Origin: Monomorium pharaonis
Taxonomy: Eukaryota; Arthropoda; Insecta; Hymenoptera; Formicidae
Reading direction: 5' to 3'
Length of the DNA: 64,000 nucleotides
Assembly: GCF_013373865.1 (NCBI RefSeq)
Contig: NC_050473.1
Coordinates: 12,841,365-12,905,364, forward strand
Shown: positions 25,002 to 37,110 of the stretch, in pieces
Layout: each line of letters opens with the position of its first letter
Numbering within the stretch: the first letter of the stretch is position 1
Program-made: the position numbers and the translations under genes
Notes under the pieces: model-generated
Database searches by the model: none
What the model was told of the DNA's origin: nothing
The model's input: the letters and a program-made list of their open reading frames with translations, nothing else

Positions 25002-28000
25002 GCTATTCTATTCGCTCTTCTGTCTTCTCTCTCTTTCTCTAACTGCGAGCAATTGTCTCTTAGGCTGGTATTGTCTTCTCTTGAAATCATCCCTTGTCCC
25101 TCGTCTTCTCTCTGTCTGTCTCTCTCTCTCTCTCCTTGGGGCCTAACGAACCGCTTGTCTGACACCGCGCCGCACAATGAGAGATCTAATCGCGGGTGAA
25201 GTACTTAATATCTTAAGGTCGGACGAGACCGACGCTAGGGTTGTCGGGTGTACGAAGACATCGCCGGGCGCTTGCTATGCTGTAAGGAAACTCCACGGAT
25301 ACGAAGGTGGAAGTGGAATGGTGTACGATGGGTGGGCGCGAGTTCGAGAGTTGGTAGGTTTGAGCGGCTGGCTCCTCGGTTACTGGGTTGAATCCCCGTG
25401 TCACGATATCTGATGAAGAGGACGCCTCCGGGTGACAGCCACTCGCCCGCAGGACTTTGGGATAGACGTGAAGTTGCAGGTGTTAGGTACTACCCTGAGA
25501 TACAACCGACGTTCCTCGTGACCTTGATTCGCAAGACTGCGTTATCCCGAGAATGTAGAAACCACCGATCCAAACTGACAGTTTATCAGGATAATCATGA
25601 AATTTGTCACAGCATAGAGAAGATATATATGTATAAAGAAGGAGAAGGGGTTCTCTTGATTTAAATGAAGATTATGATAAATTTTGAAAAAAAACATTTC
25701 TATGATAATAATTTATAAATTTTTCTTGTGCTCAAAAATTAAATTATTTATTACGATATGCGTTGTAACAAGAATGTTTTATTGACAAATAGATATTTTT
25801 TTATTCATTAATTACGCATGCATTTTTACGTTTGATTCTTTCATCGGTCGATTTTGGTCGATTTAACCGAACAGCGTTGTGTTTTCTCGAAAGCAGATGT
25901 GTCATTCGTGGAAGAAAGGAGGAAGAGGAAGAAGGAAAGAATAAGGAAAAAGAGAAAGATGTGAATCCTCCAAAGGAATATGCACTCGTGGAAAGGAGAG
26001 GAAATCGAATGGGGAAAGGGAGCTGGGACGAAAGAGCGGTTTCGTCGAGTTCGTTCGCAGTGTACACCTGCCGCTTCGCAAATGAACCTTTGTCTCTACA
26101 CGCCGAGTCATTAGGCGTGCAGCCGAGGGCAGCCGTGGTTTTAACTAGTTAGCTAACCGAAAGTAATAAAAAGCAAAATAGCGAGAGTAAAACAAACCTT
26201 ATACGATGTACGGCACCAGTAACGACGGTCCCGCGGCGTTCTGTACTAGTATAATCGAAATTACCCCCTCGGGCCCGTGCGAATGTTCGCTCCTAAAACA
26301 TTCTCTTAATTTGACTATATAGCTGACATTGCACTATTTAACGTTGCACGATTTCGCCGTCAACTTCTATCAAATTTGGCAGAAATTTTAAATTTTGCAA
26401 ATATTAAATATATAGTAGAGCCTTATTGAGACTGTTATAAATTCTATTGAATCTCAATTTAAAAGAAATTTATTTCTAAACGAAGGATATAATGATTACA
26501 TATAAAATAAAAGATTAGAAAGATTAGTAAAATAGGTTGAAATATGAGTGAAGACTGTTGTTTTTTAATATGGAAGAATTTTGAGAGCTTATTCATCCAT
26601 TGTTACTTCTACGTGTTATACATTGTTCGCCATTCAGCCCATTTCGCAATGCCGCCACTGTTAGCAGATCCGAAAGCCGAAAGCCTCTTTCGACTCTTTG
26701 AGCGGAAAATTCGAGCGGCTTTTCCCACCCTCATCATTCGTTATCGCCCCTGGCCCGGTGGAGGAGGCATTTCCTGTAAGAAGCGGCGCGAGGTCGTTTC
26801 AGCGAAATAACCGTTTGTACTCCGGCTCGTGTGCCTAATACCATAACCATAACGATACGCCACGGCAAGAGCTACGATGCGAGAAACGGACGAGGGGACA
26901 AAAGAGACAGGACTCGTGATAGAATGGATTTGAGAGAAACCACGTTGGAAGGGTGGTATTTGGTCTCGCTTATGCAAAGTTTTTCGTCAGTTTTCAGTTG
27001 TTCTCCTCTCTTCGCTTCTACGGACATGTATCTCTCATCCCTCGATTCACCCTTCGTCTAGCGAGGCACGATTTGCAATTCAACACGGTTCACGCGCGTA
27101 TGAAAAGCGCACGGAGAGTCTTGCAGCTTGTCTATATGATGCGTACGCAGAAATACTCATCTGACGGAGTTTCGCGTTGGCACGAGAAGGATGCCGTATA
27201 ATGAATAATAATCGCATATAGTGTCGCATCCTGAACGCTGCGAAAAGTATACGTCAGTTCTGCCGCCCCCTTCGCGACGACCCCATTGTGCGTTGGATCC
27301 ATCGGTACCCTCTCCGTAATTTCTTCTCCTTCTTCTTGATCTTCTGGCCCGCTTTTATTACTTTCTTTTTTAATATGCTCCCGGCATGGAGACACCTACC
27401 GCGACGGTATGAAATTGAAGCTTAAATATTCTATGGAGTGTCGCGAAGCTATACGACCTGCTTTTTGATACAGTTATATGAAATGTCGTTATGAGGACGA
27501 ACAGCGACTTTATATCGCTGTCTCGCGAGATCTTTCCCCATGGCGCGACGCAATCTTCGACTTATCAACTCCGGAAATGGCGAGTGACTCTTACTGGTAT
27601 TATGATAAAGCTACTTCATGATTACATTGCATTGTTTTAATCGACATTCTTTTTTTTTTTTTTGGCAAAAACAATTGTATGTATGATGTAATAAGAATAT
27701 ATAATTTAAATAGACACAAGTTTACCGGATTGTACTCTGACAGAATTGTTAAAAAATTAAAAGATTACTTTGGTGAAAATGGATATAGACAGCCGATAAA
27801 AATCCTTTTTCATTCATCGACTCTGTTTACACGAGACTCGGTATCAAGTAATTTTTTTATTTCCGACGTCGCAAAGACGCGGAAGACCTCCTCTTTTCCT
27901 CGTGCTGCCATTTGTTTTTATCAGTGGTTCCCGTGGGACGTTAACAGCCACCTGCCGAGCACGTTGCGGCCACGTTTTTCTTTCCTTCGCGCTCTCCTGT

Positions 28001-28310
28001 CTTTCTCTTCTTTCTCTTCCCTCTCATCCAGTATCTGGAAGACACTATGCGGCTTACCCCAGTCCTCGGGGGAATGACGCCAGAACGGCGAGAGACGTTC
28101 TGAAAGTCTTTTTCCATAGCGGGATGGTAGCAGTAGGGTGCGTGTGACGGCACGCGTATCACACGCGCCCGTTGCGCCCATTATGATTATATTATTTTTT
28201 CTCGTCTCTCTTTGTGATCTGCATTTATTATTTACGTCTGCACTCTGTCTTTAATTTACTTATTTCTTTAATTAGTATGTTTTATGTTTTGTTTTTTTGT
28301 CGCATCTGTC

Positions 28311-28333
28311 CGAAAAAAAAATTTTTTTTTTCG
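28311..28333. repeat. A9/T10 palindromic tract
   Basis: CG plus nine A is followed by ten T plus CG, giving a near-perfect dyad. It is an A-tract to T-tract junction in an AT-rich stretch with no further features. Confidence 0.85.
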
Positions 28334-28873
28334 TTTCCTGATTGTAAATGAGAATAATTTCCATTGCAATTATTCTTTATTTAATACAGTTTATAATAAA
28401 TCCGAATGAATAAAATATGTACGGCATTATTAAAGCACATTTGCGAGTAATGTTTTATATTTTAACCGTAACTGTTGCTTTTTAGCGTATGCTCTAATTA
28501 TCTTTTTCTATGTTTTACGAAAGAGGCCTCGAGAAGACTGTAGGAGGAACCAGTTAAAAAATTTTTACGATGTGTCATAATTACAGGATTGCGGCAGCCT
28601 CTCTGCCTTGCGTTTAACCGCCGCTATTTTTGCGTAACATTGCTTGAGTCAGCATGCGATTATCTTACGTTGCCTCAAATTGACCACCATGTCATGTAAT
28701 TAATTACATTTTAATGATAAGGTTACACATCCAAATTTTTAAGTATATTTTACAAATGATTTTGAATAAAATACATGCAAATGAATACATTAAGAAATCA
28801 ATACAAACATAGTCATAATTTAGGAATTAAAAATATTTTTTTAAAAATTTGTTTAAAAAATATCTTATTATAG

Positions 28874-28909
28874 TATATTATAGTATATATGTATATATAC
28901 TATAATATA
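28874..28909. repeat. AT-rich perfect inverted repeat (17-bp arms)
   Basis: The arms at 28874-28890 and 28893-28909 are exact reverse complements around a central GT. The sequence is almost entirely A/T, so this may be a derivative of a TA microsatellite rather than a designed structure. It lies in an AT-rich 28700-29000 stretch with no gene. Confidence 0.85.
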
Positions 28910-30893
28910 CAATATTTTTATATTTTATTATATACAGCACGGTGTATTTTTTTGTAAAACTATGTTTTCTATCTAATACTACATAGAAATATTACATTGG
29001 TATGTTAAAAGTTTATTTCATAAAGATTTTGAGCCGAGGAGGAGCGAGAGAGGAATATCGACGTGAAACGTAAAAATTTACGTCTTGGGAGCCTGCCGAC
29101 GAATTACCGCGCGAATGGTGATCGGTGAGCGCTGGCGGGAGTTGCCGGGAAATTAAAATCCTTGGTAAAGTCTTCTAGAAGCGATAGAGAGATCTCGTGC
29201 CACGCGGAAAAAAAGGAGAAGAGTAACGGTAGGACGAATGGGTGGTAAGGGGGCTAGGGGGATTTTGTGTAGTCGGGGTCCATTAGGAAACCCCCAGGGC
29301 AAGGGAAAAGAGATCGAGCTGGATGGAAAGAGAAAAGGCCGGGGAGGTGAGCAGAGAGGACGAAAAGAGCGAGAAAGGTTGGCGAGAAGAGACGATGAGG
29401 GGGGTGGAAGAGAAAGAGAGAGGAGCGCCGGTACCCTCTATCTCGAGAAGTGTCACCGATGATGAATAGTTGGCATGAACAAAAAGAATGCTAACCGCGT
29501 CCCCGCCGCTCAACGACCAAAGCTCCCTCTCCTCCACCGCAACTCCGTTCTCCTAAAGCTTGGAGCCCCCGAGCAGCAGAATCCAAGCAGCCAGTTCTTC
29601 CGGCTCCCAGTCGATTTTCCACAAACCAAAGAGAGAATCGAAAGGCAGGGGACCGAGCAAGGACGATACCATCTTAATTAAAAGTTGCCAATTCATTTCG
29701 CCCGTCGTTTCCATCCTGTGAACTCGGCCGCTATAGAGACAACGGGGGTACAAGCGGGTACCTAAAGCTAGATGTGGAAAGAGGAAAGAGGAAAGAGGAT
29801 TGTGTGCTTTTTCTTTTGTCTTACTGTCGTGTCACTCTGTGAAAGCTGCGAACTCTGGGGTAGCGGGGAGGGCTGAGAAAAAAGTTGGAAGAGCCCGAGA
29901 TAATAATAAGAAGTTCGTCCGAGAAGGAAATTAAGTAAAACGGCCCCGTAGGACAGTCAGGGACAACCCCTGGTGCAACGTTTTCTCCTTTAAACGGCCT
30001 GCCTCTCTTTTATTTGCGTAAATGTGTAATTCTTTCGCACTTTGCTTGGCTAGCATTTTATAAAGCTCGTACGACATTAGAAATTTTCTACTATATAAAT
30101 GTTTTTAGATAACGCATCTAAAAATCAGCGTATATATTTTTAACCATACTTTGACTTTAACATTTAATACGGGATAATTGAAATAATTCATGTTGCAATA
30201 ATTTGACTGTCGATTATTAAGACGATCTCTTTGTTGCGAAATGAATAGCGATGATGATTTACATAAGCAGCATTGCTCAATGGCCTGAAAATGCATTTCA
30301 TGCGTAAATGCGTGAACGCATCCCAGTGGCGGCGACGTCAGTGGCATAGCAAGGACGTCCTCGGTAACAAAACGTACCCCTTAACGCGCTCTGAACTGCC
30401 ACCGAATGCTAATTGCTCTATTCATGAAGTTGAAGACGTAAAGCGGCTATCGGCGAAACCGCAAAGGGCGGCGGTGATTCTCCACGGTTTATGCGCCGCG
30501 AACGAACAATACTACCGTACAGTGGCGCGTAAATAATTAAGAAATGACCCTCCGGTCCCCTTGGTTTCTCTCTTTCTCGCTTTGTCTATCTCATCTTCTG
30601 TTCTTATTTTTCTTTCTTTCTCTTACTTTTCCCTTTGCCGGCCCGATCGCGCGACGACGGGTTTTACCTGCTCTAATTACAAATTTTTCGCCGATGCCGG
30701 GTGCGCGGCCGCAGGTAATTTAGTCCCCAATTTATATAAAATATCTCGTAGCTAATGAAGCAATTTGAGGCTGTCTACGGTGATAACGTATGGAGTCTGC
30801 AGGTTGCTCCGATGTAATGGAGAAGAGACGAGGTAGATGAGAGGGATGCAGGAGAAAAGGAGAAAGCGAGATGCTGAGAACGATGGGGAGATG

Positions 30894-30896
<3 letters not shown>

Positions 30897-30944
<48 letters not shown>
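30897..30944. repeat. (GA)n microsatellite, 48 nt
   Basis: A pure GA dinucleotide run is seen directly on the + strand, following a purine-rich lead of about 60 nt. Confidence 0.95.
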
Positions 30945-30947
<3 letters not shown>

Positions 30948-31681
30948 ACTTACAGAGGTACTCCATTACCGCGGGTGGCATTAACTTTCCCGTTGTGCCG
31001 TATTTCCTTCGCTAGAAGGAAATCTGAAGTCTATTCGTAGTCACCTGATCTCTATCGCTAGAAAAGTCGCGCCTGAGCTTCCTTAAGCCGTGCGTATCTA
31101 CGCACGATACATTTCAAACGCATAGTCATTCAAAAGATAAAATGAGCTTGATAAATAAATGTTGAAATTCAAAATAGATACGGAAAAAATTGGTACACTA
31201 CATCCCCTGCATCCCATAAATATCATCAAATAATTTTTCAATTGGACTTATTTGTATGGATACGATCGCGATCCGATTTCACGACTAATTTAATGAAACA
31301 GCATGATCGTTATTTAGCGATCCAAAAAAATGTTTCATGGACTATCAGATCGCGAGTCCGATAAGAATCGTGACGGTGAAAATGATAATGAGCCCGTTCT
31401 TGCTGCGCATGAATTTCGTGTTAAAGAAGGAGAGATTACCGTTATATCTAACCAACATCCAAGAGATACGTAGGATCGTTCAAGAGATAGGTTTGGTTTA
31501 TAACTCTGGTTACTGATGCGTCACCGATGTAGTTTAATTTCTCATATTACGTACATACGTATCCATCAAATTAATATGTAGATTTTTTTTGCGGCAGACT
31601 CATTTGATCTTTAGTATCGGCAGTTGTTTTAACATTTTATTTAATCATATATATATATATACAGGTAGCCATTTCTATACA

Positions 31682-31700
31682 CGCGCGCGCGCGCGCGCGC

Positions 31701-31730
<30 letters not shown>
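31682..31730. repeat. (CG)n-(TG)n alternating tract
   Basis: About 19 nt of alternating CG is followed by about 28 nt of alternating TG, with one phase break at the junction. A TA run lies just upstream (about 31646-31661). Alternating purine-pyrimidine DNA of this kind is prone to the Z conformation (established knowledge). No gene is nearby. Confidence 0.93.
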
Positions 31731-31731
<1 letters not shown>

Positions 31732-32880
31732 TCGTTCTTAATTGACGTGACGAAGCGTTGCGTGATATGAAACGCGGTAAGATTGCTATTCAATGAGATA
31801 CACAAGTCCGATGCAATTTATAAGATGAACCATCCAAGTGAGATTAACGTTTCATGCGAACAAAACATCGCTTCGTATACCATCTTAGTCAAATAAAGTA
31901 GTTATATAATCAACATAACAATATTGAAGCAAATCACTCGATACAAACTTGTGTTTAATGAGACGTACTGGTTGCATCGTTGTCGAAATATTATAAGATC
32001 TCATCGGAAGATACGCCTATTACAAAGCAGAAAAATACGACATTTACGACGTTCAGATCGGCGTATAATTTGTAATTTATAATCCGCGCGGTGTGTCCAC
32101 AGAAAGGCTAATTACAAAGTCGACCAGATAATCGAATAATGCGTTCTTCGTCAGCGGTTATCAGTGGTTCTATCGCGCCAATTAAATATTCTCGTATTTA
32201 CATTTGAACTGGCGAATTATGAATTCCGACTCGTTTGGAATGCATAATCGTGCGGCACTTTTATTAGCGTCGAGCGATAGATAATTCCGTCATTTTGCCA
32301 TCGTGAATATTTAAATGCGCGGGCTCTACGCATATTCACATCGCGTCGTTGAATCGCAATTACGTCGCAAACGCGCAAACGGCATCCACGATAGCAATGT
32401 CGTTCCAGGCATTCCCTTGAAGAAAATCTAGTCGACCGCTAAGGCGGAAGTATGTTCGCAAAAGGCGAAGAGAGTGACCGTTAGGCGCGAAGAACGCAAA
32501 AACTGTTGAAGGTGTCATCATGTCGCAGAAACGTCTTATTTTATCGCAAAATCCTGTGTATTAATAAGGTAGTTGCATGAAAAGATATGTCGAGAGTGTA
32601 TCCTCTTGAGGCATGATGTATCTCGTTTGGACCACGCCGTAACTTTTGCAGCCGCGTCACAGGATTCGCCGAGAGAAGAGCCGATTCTATAAACCTCGAC
32701 TACGAAGATCTTCCGAGTGTCGTGCTTCTCGGGGTCGACGAGATATCGCAGCGTTATAGGGACATAGTACGCGGATAAGTGCGGGTACGTCAGCGCGGCT
32801 AAAGCGTCCGCTCGTAAAGCCGATCCCTGTATAATTTTCAATCGCTCTACGGATTTGACGACCTCGTCACGGTTTCGCTG

Positions 32881-32883
<3 letters not shown>

Positions 32884-32922
<39 letters not shown>

Positions 32923-32937
32923 CCTCTCTCTCCCCCC
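32884..32937. repeat. (CT)n / C-rich pyrimidine tract
   Basis: A CT dinucleotide run of about 36 nt is followed by CCCC, more CT and a C6 run. It lies about 680 nt upstream of the ratchet point, too far to be its own polypyrimidine tract. Confidence 0.92.
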
Positions 32938-33595
32938 GCGGCACGAGAAGAGCTGGGCTGCTGCCTTCCTCATTCACCTTCCCCGATGTGCCGTTCCCTC
33001 TTGCTGTTGAACAAGAGACGGGGGAGGTCTCGAGATAAGGGCAGAATGACGAGGTCGCAACGACCGGTAAAAAGGTGATCTCTTTCGGATAATACCGAAG
33101 GAGCTCGGGACCGAAGGCGAAAAAGAGAGCCCGCTCCCTCGGGCGTCGGGGAAACACCGGTGGATGCCTGCGGAGGCCGTAAAAAGACAATACCTTCCTC
33201 ACACCACAAAAGAGTCTTGCCACCAAGTACCATTGCCGATGGCGTATCACGAGTCCTTTAGATGTACGCAAGGATCGAATGTGGGCGCGTGTCTATGGGA
33301 CGTTCTCCTTCTCTTTTCTCTCTGATTCCGTCACATCTACGGAATTATCCCTCCGACGAGACGGTTCTCGCGTTTCCGATCTAGCGCTCTCTATTCGACG
33401 TATTAAACTGGGAGGCAGAGTACAATGTGATATCGCCGTTGCTCTTTCCCTTTCGCTCGAAGATTGAATTTTATAGCGGAGTTCTTTATTAGCCACGCTT
33501 TTACGCACGCTATTACGTCTCTCTCCGTTAATAGATTGTCGCTTGCTTGCGCAGAGCATAAAAAACAAAAGTTAACGAGCGTGTAATTTATAATT

Positions 33596-33621
33596 TTATT
33601 TGCTCTTTGTTTCAGGTAAGT
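33596..33621 (+). promoter_or_regulatory. hth: recursive-splicing ratchet point (juxtaposed 3' and 5' splice sites)
   Basis: The sequence TTATTTGCTCTTTGTTTCAG runs directly into GTAAGTGCGG, with the junction at 33615|33616. It has a good pyrimidine tract, a CAG acceptor and a full-consensus GTAAGTG donor with no exon between them. This matches the ratchet-point consensus known from large Drosophila introns, where the upstream exon is first joined to the acceptor and regenerates a donor that is used for the next step. GTTAAC near 33571 and TGTAAT near 33582 are possible branch-point regions. The site splits the 49,262-nt intron into 26,768 and 22,494 nt, close to halves. Of the CAG|GTA combinations I found in the window, it is the only one outside the linker exon that pairs a strong pyrimidine tract with a strong donor. 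Confidence 0.75.
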
Positions 33622-33663
33622 GCGGACTTCTCAATTGCTTTGCGAGCATCGCAGCTGAGGATA
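33616..33663 (+). other. hth: putative 48-nt cryptic (RS) exon downstream of the ratchet point
   Basis: Starting at the ratchet acceptor, a second donor, GTGAGT, occurs at 33664-33669. It defines a 48-nt interval bounded by CAG and GTGAGT. Recursive splicing in Drosophila and vertebrates is known to use such short cryptic exons for exon definition before the internal donor takes over. Joined to the phase-1 linker exon, the interval reads GKCGLLNCFASIAAED with no stop and leaves phase 1 again, so inclusion would add 16 residues without breaking the frame. Many cryptic RS exons contain stops, so the open frame is notable, though 16 codons can be open by chance (roughly even odds). The peptide is not one I know from Hth, so normal skipping is more likely than coding use. 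Confidence 0.5.
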
Positions 33664-34608
33664 GTGAGTAACCGTCAATTGATTATTATCCGCAACCGCA
33701 TGAATATGAATCTTATAATATCGCTTAAAATCAGAGAACAGAAAAAAACGATAATCGTTAGTATATTTGTTAAAAATGGTTTTTGCATTTAAATTTGCTC
33801 GCTCATGTCCTGACGGCCTAATGATCATCGGAAATGAAAAGACAGATGAAAGAGAGGGTGAAGATTTCCCTTGGAAATTTCTTAATGGTAGCACGACGAA
33901 TTCTGCCTATAAGGGGTTCGTCGTGTTTAACTTCTCCGCGTATCCATCGATTTCATTAGCCGATAACTAGCACGCGACTTGGATGCATACGAAATCACGG
34001 CGCGTTATCGAGGGGATGGATTTGTGAGGGTGCTGTCGAATACAAGAGGCGATATATTAACGGCGCGTAATGACTTCGGTCGGTTGTGATTTCGAGAGGG
34101 AAAAGTCGTTATCCAGATATAAAGAACATTAGTCACCCGGTATCGTTGTAATTACATTGCGTCTTCTTGACGTCATTTCTTCCAGTTTGATAATTATAAT
34201 GTTACATAAGTAATTAAGTAATTTACATTACATACGCGCACGCGCATCTGCCTAAGCATTTATCAGTATTTCAATTTAGGGAAATTCATTATAATCTGAA
34301 GTACACAGATAGTATCTCTCGAAAGAAGAAAAAAATATGCGATTAACGAGACATTCTATATTTTTGACACATTAAAATGTAAATTAAAGCGATGTAATCG
34401 TTAGATCGAGCATATATGCGTTAGTACTAAATTTAGTATCAGATTGTTTGTGTCGCATGCATTAGTTTTTTGTTGGTCAAATCAGATGCATATCTCACGA
34501 GTATAAGGCCACTTAATTCCCGTTTCTGACAACGTCAGCGCCTTTGTCACCATTATCCCATGGCGATTTCTCCAAGATTTATCGAGCGTCATTCGGCACG
34601 AGCCGTGG

Positions 34609-34640
34609 GGTAATATTTAAATGCGTATTTAAATATTACC
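34609..34640. repeat. perfect inverted repeat (14-bp arms, 4-nt loop)
   Basis: GGTAATATTTAAAT (34609-34622) and its exact reverse complement (34627-34640) flank the loop GCGT. It lies about 1 kb downstream of the ratchet point. It is AT-rich with GG/CC ends and would form a clean hairpin in RNA, or act as a dyad binding site in DNA. Confidence 0.9.
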
Positions 34641-37066
34641 AACGCCGCAGTTGGCTAGGTGTCTTTGCCGAGATGCATTTCGCCGCGTAATTGATTCTAC
34701 CCACGAGATGCTTATCGACGAAGGCAAATATCATACAAGAAGAAGTAGCGACTTACGCGAATCCGGCAGGCAGCGTGTTCGTTACCAGCGAGCAAATCGT
34801 TCATCTGTTCCCACAATTTCTCTTCCTCATCCGAACGGATCTTTGCACGCTTCCTGAAACGCGTGGGATGTTCACGCTACGTCAACGCAACACGTGCACA
34901 CTTTGTTCTTTTAGTTTTCGATTGGGGTTGGTTCTCGTTTTTCTTCTTATCTATATACGAGTATAATGTTTGTGAAATATTAATGCATTTTGATCTAGTT
35001 TTCTATATCTTTTTATCTTTTTCATGGAGTGTGATCTTTTTATGTATCAACGTTATCGAAAGGTTAATTAATTCACTTACTTTAGTCAACAATTTGATAC
35101 ATTGAAATATTTATGATGTGTCTAATGATTTTCTGTGATATTACGAAATTCATATCGAATAATTCGAACTAGAGTTTGCTACTATAATTGATCTGATCAC
35201 TGCGTAATCATTGATATAATAATAATTACGTTAATTCCGTTGGACGGTTTATTAAGACATAGTAGAGAAACGGGATGTATGCATAACTAAGTGAGGTGCT
35301 TTCGTCTCGTTACGAGGGGTATGGCTGGTATGGCGAGTCTTCGAGAACGGAACGAGTTGACGTCTTATTCAGCTTCGTAAAGTTTAATTAGACCGATCAT
35401 GCACGCGTCCAAAGATAGAACTTTGCACACATAGTGTTCGCGATACATCAAGTGCCGATGCCTTTCTCTTTATTCAAACACTAAATATACAAGATGATAA
35501 ATCATCATGAATTTATGCGCCTGCGCAGAGAATCAAACTAGATACATATATCTTGAGTTTCTCTTCGTAACGGACTAATGCCAGTTGCAAGAAGCGAGTC
35601 ATGTTCATTTAATTCGATGCACGTCCGATATAATTAGTTCCCAATTTACATTTTTTTCTTATAGACAACTGTCTAGATAAATAGCTTGTCATATAATATT
35701 GGCTTATGATGATAATGTTATATGTTTATTATAATTCGTAGAAGTTAACTTATTTAATGTTTCTCCTTATGTGATATTGCGAATTTTTCAGTCTTTTATG
35801 TGATGGTTTTATAAATTAAAGTTTTATTATAAGCTTTTGAACGCAGTGGAAAAGAAAAATAATACTACGTTGCCTGAAAGTTATTTTAGCGTCAGATCGG
35901 TCTTAAAGAGCAGTGGTATTGCGTCCGATATCATAGTGTTAGCTTCCGTTAGTCGGTCGATAGACCGTGGCAAGATAAAGAGAAAGAGAGGAGACAGGGT
36001 ACTGAGAACAGTACGATACGATGCTAGCAATGCACATACATCAGGCTTGCCGGCTAATCTGATTCCCCTAACAATGTGCACGTGTCGGAATCTTCTTACA
36101 TCCCTCTTGCGTCTCCTATCATCCGTTGAACTCTCCCTCTCTTTTTCTCTCCTCTTTTTTTTTGGTTCTTCTCTTTCTCACTCTTTTATACGTGTCTCGA
36201 TCACCACCATGACCGATGTCGGTGGTGAATTGCTGGATATATAGATTTTGGATTTGGACCCCCGTACTGCAAGGCAATCTAAGCGCAAGCCCACGTAATC
36301 TCGCACTAATAACCGCGATTTATCCTTCCCCGCCGTCCATGACTTCCCTTCGAATCCGAGTGATCGAGGCGCCGATTAGAGAATTCGCTTACCTCGCCCT
36401 ACCTCGCGAAGAAGCGTTGGAAAAGACGAACGGTATTGTTTGTGACGTCGATTCGTGAAAATTGCTTTTTTCTGGGCCTATTTTCACGCATTAAGTTGAA
36501 AGTGCGTCTGAATTAAAATACACAAGCGGTTTCTTTCTAACTCGAGCGCGACAAATCACAATATCTGTATTCATTTTGTAACAAAATTATTCTCACGGAA
36601 ACTCTCACGTTATATCGATAGCGGTCGCTCGACTTTTCGAAAACATCTTTTTTGATGTTCAAAAGAGTGTAAACGTAGATTAGATTATATAGTGGTATCA
36701 TAATCCCGTGATTGCGCGAGAACAGGAAACTGTTGCGCCTACATCCTCTGCACAAGAGGTGAGAAAAAGGAAGCAATGACACGAACAGGGAAAGAACGTA
36801 GGATCAACGAGGTATCTTTATTGTCTCCGCTTGGTGCTTGGGCGTGAAAGAGAGTCTTTCATTAACAGGATCTGTTCGCCCAGCCAAGGTGAATCAACCT
36901 GCAGTCTGTGTGCATCCCTCTTTCTTTCTCTCTTATGCGTTCTCCACCCTGCTTCCTATGTCGTCGTAGAACTCAGTGCGTGTTGGAGATAACGCCTTGG
37001 GATATGGCCAGGTACAAATATTTGAGCGAATAACTGGCTTCGTGTTTGCCCTGTTAGCTGCGCTCT

Positions 37067-37105
<39 letters not shown>

Positions 37106-37110
37106 TCATC
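37067..37110. repeat. (GTC)n trinucleotide array
   Basis: About 13 tandem GTC/CGT units end in CATCATC. Read as protein this would be poly-Val on + or poly-Asp on -, but no splice sites or conserved flanks support coding. Confidence 0.93.

Noticed and set aside
25330..25410. tRNA-like segment ending GGGTTGAATCCCCGTG
   Set aside because: A T-arm-like string is present, but there is no matching A box and no acceptor stem pairs with the 3' flank.
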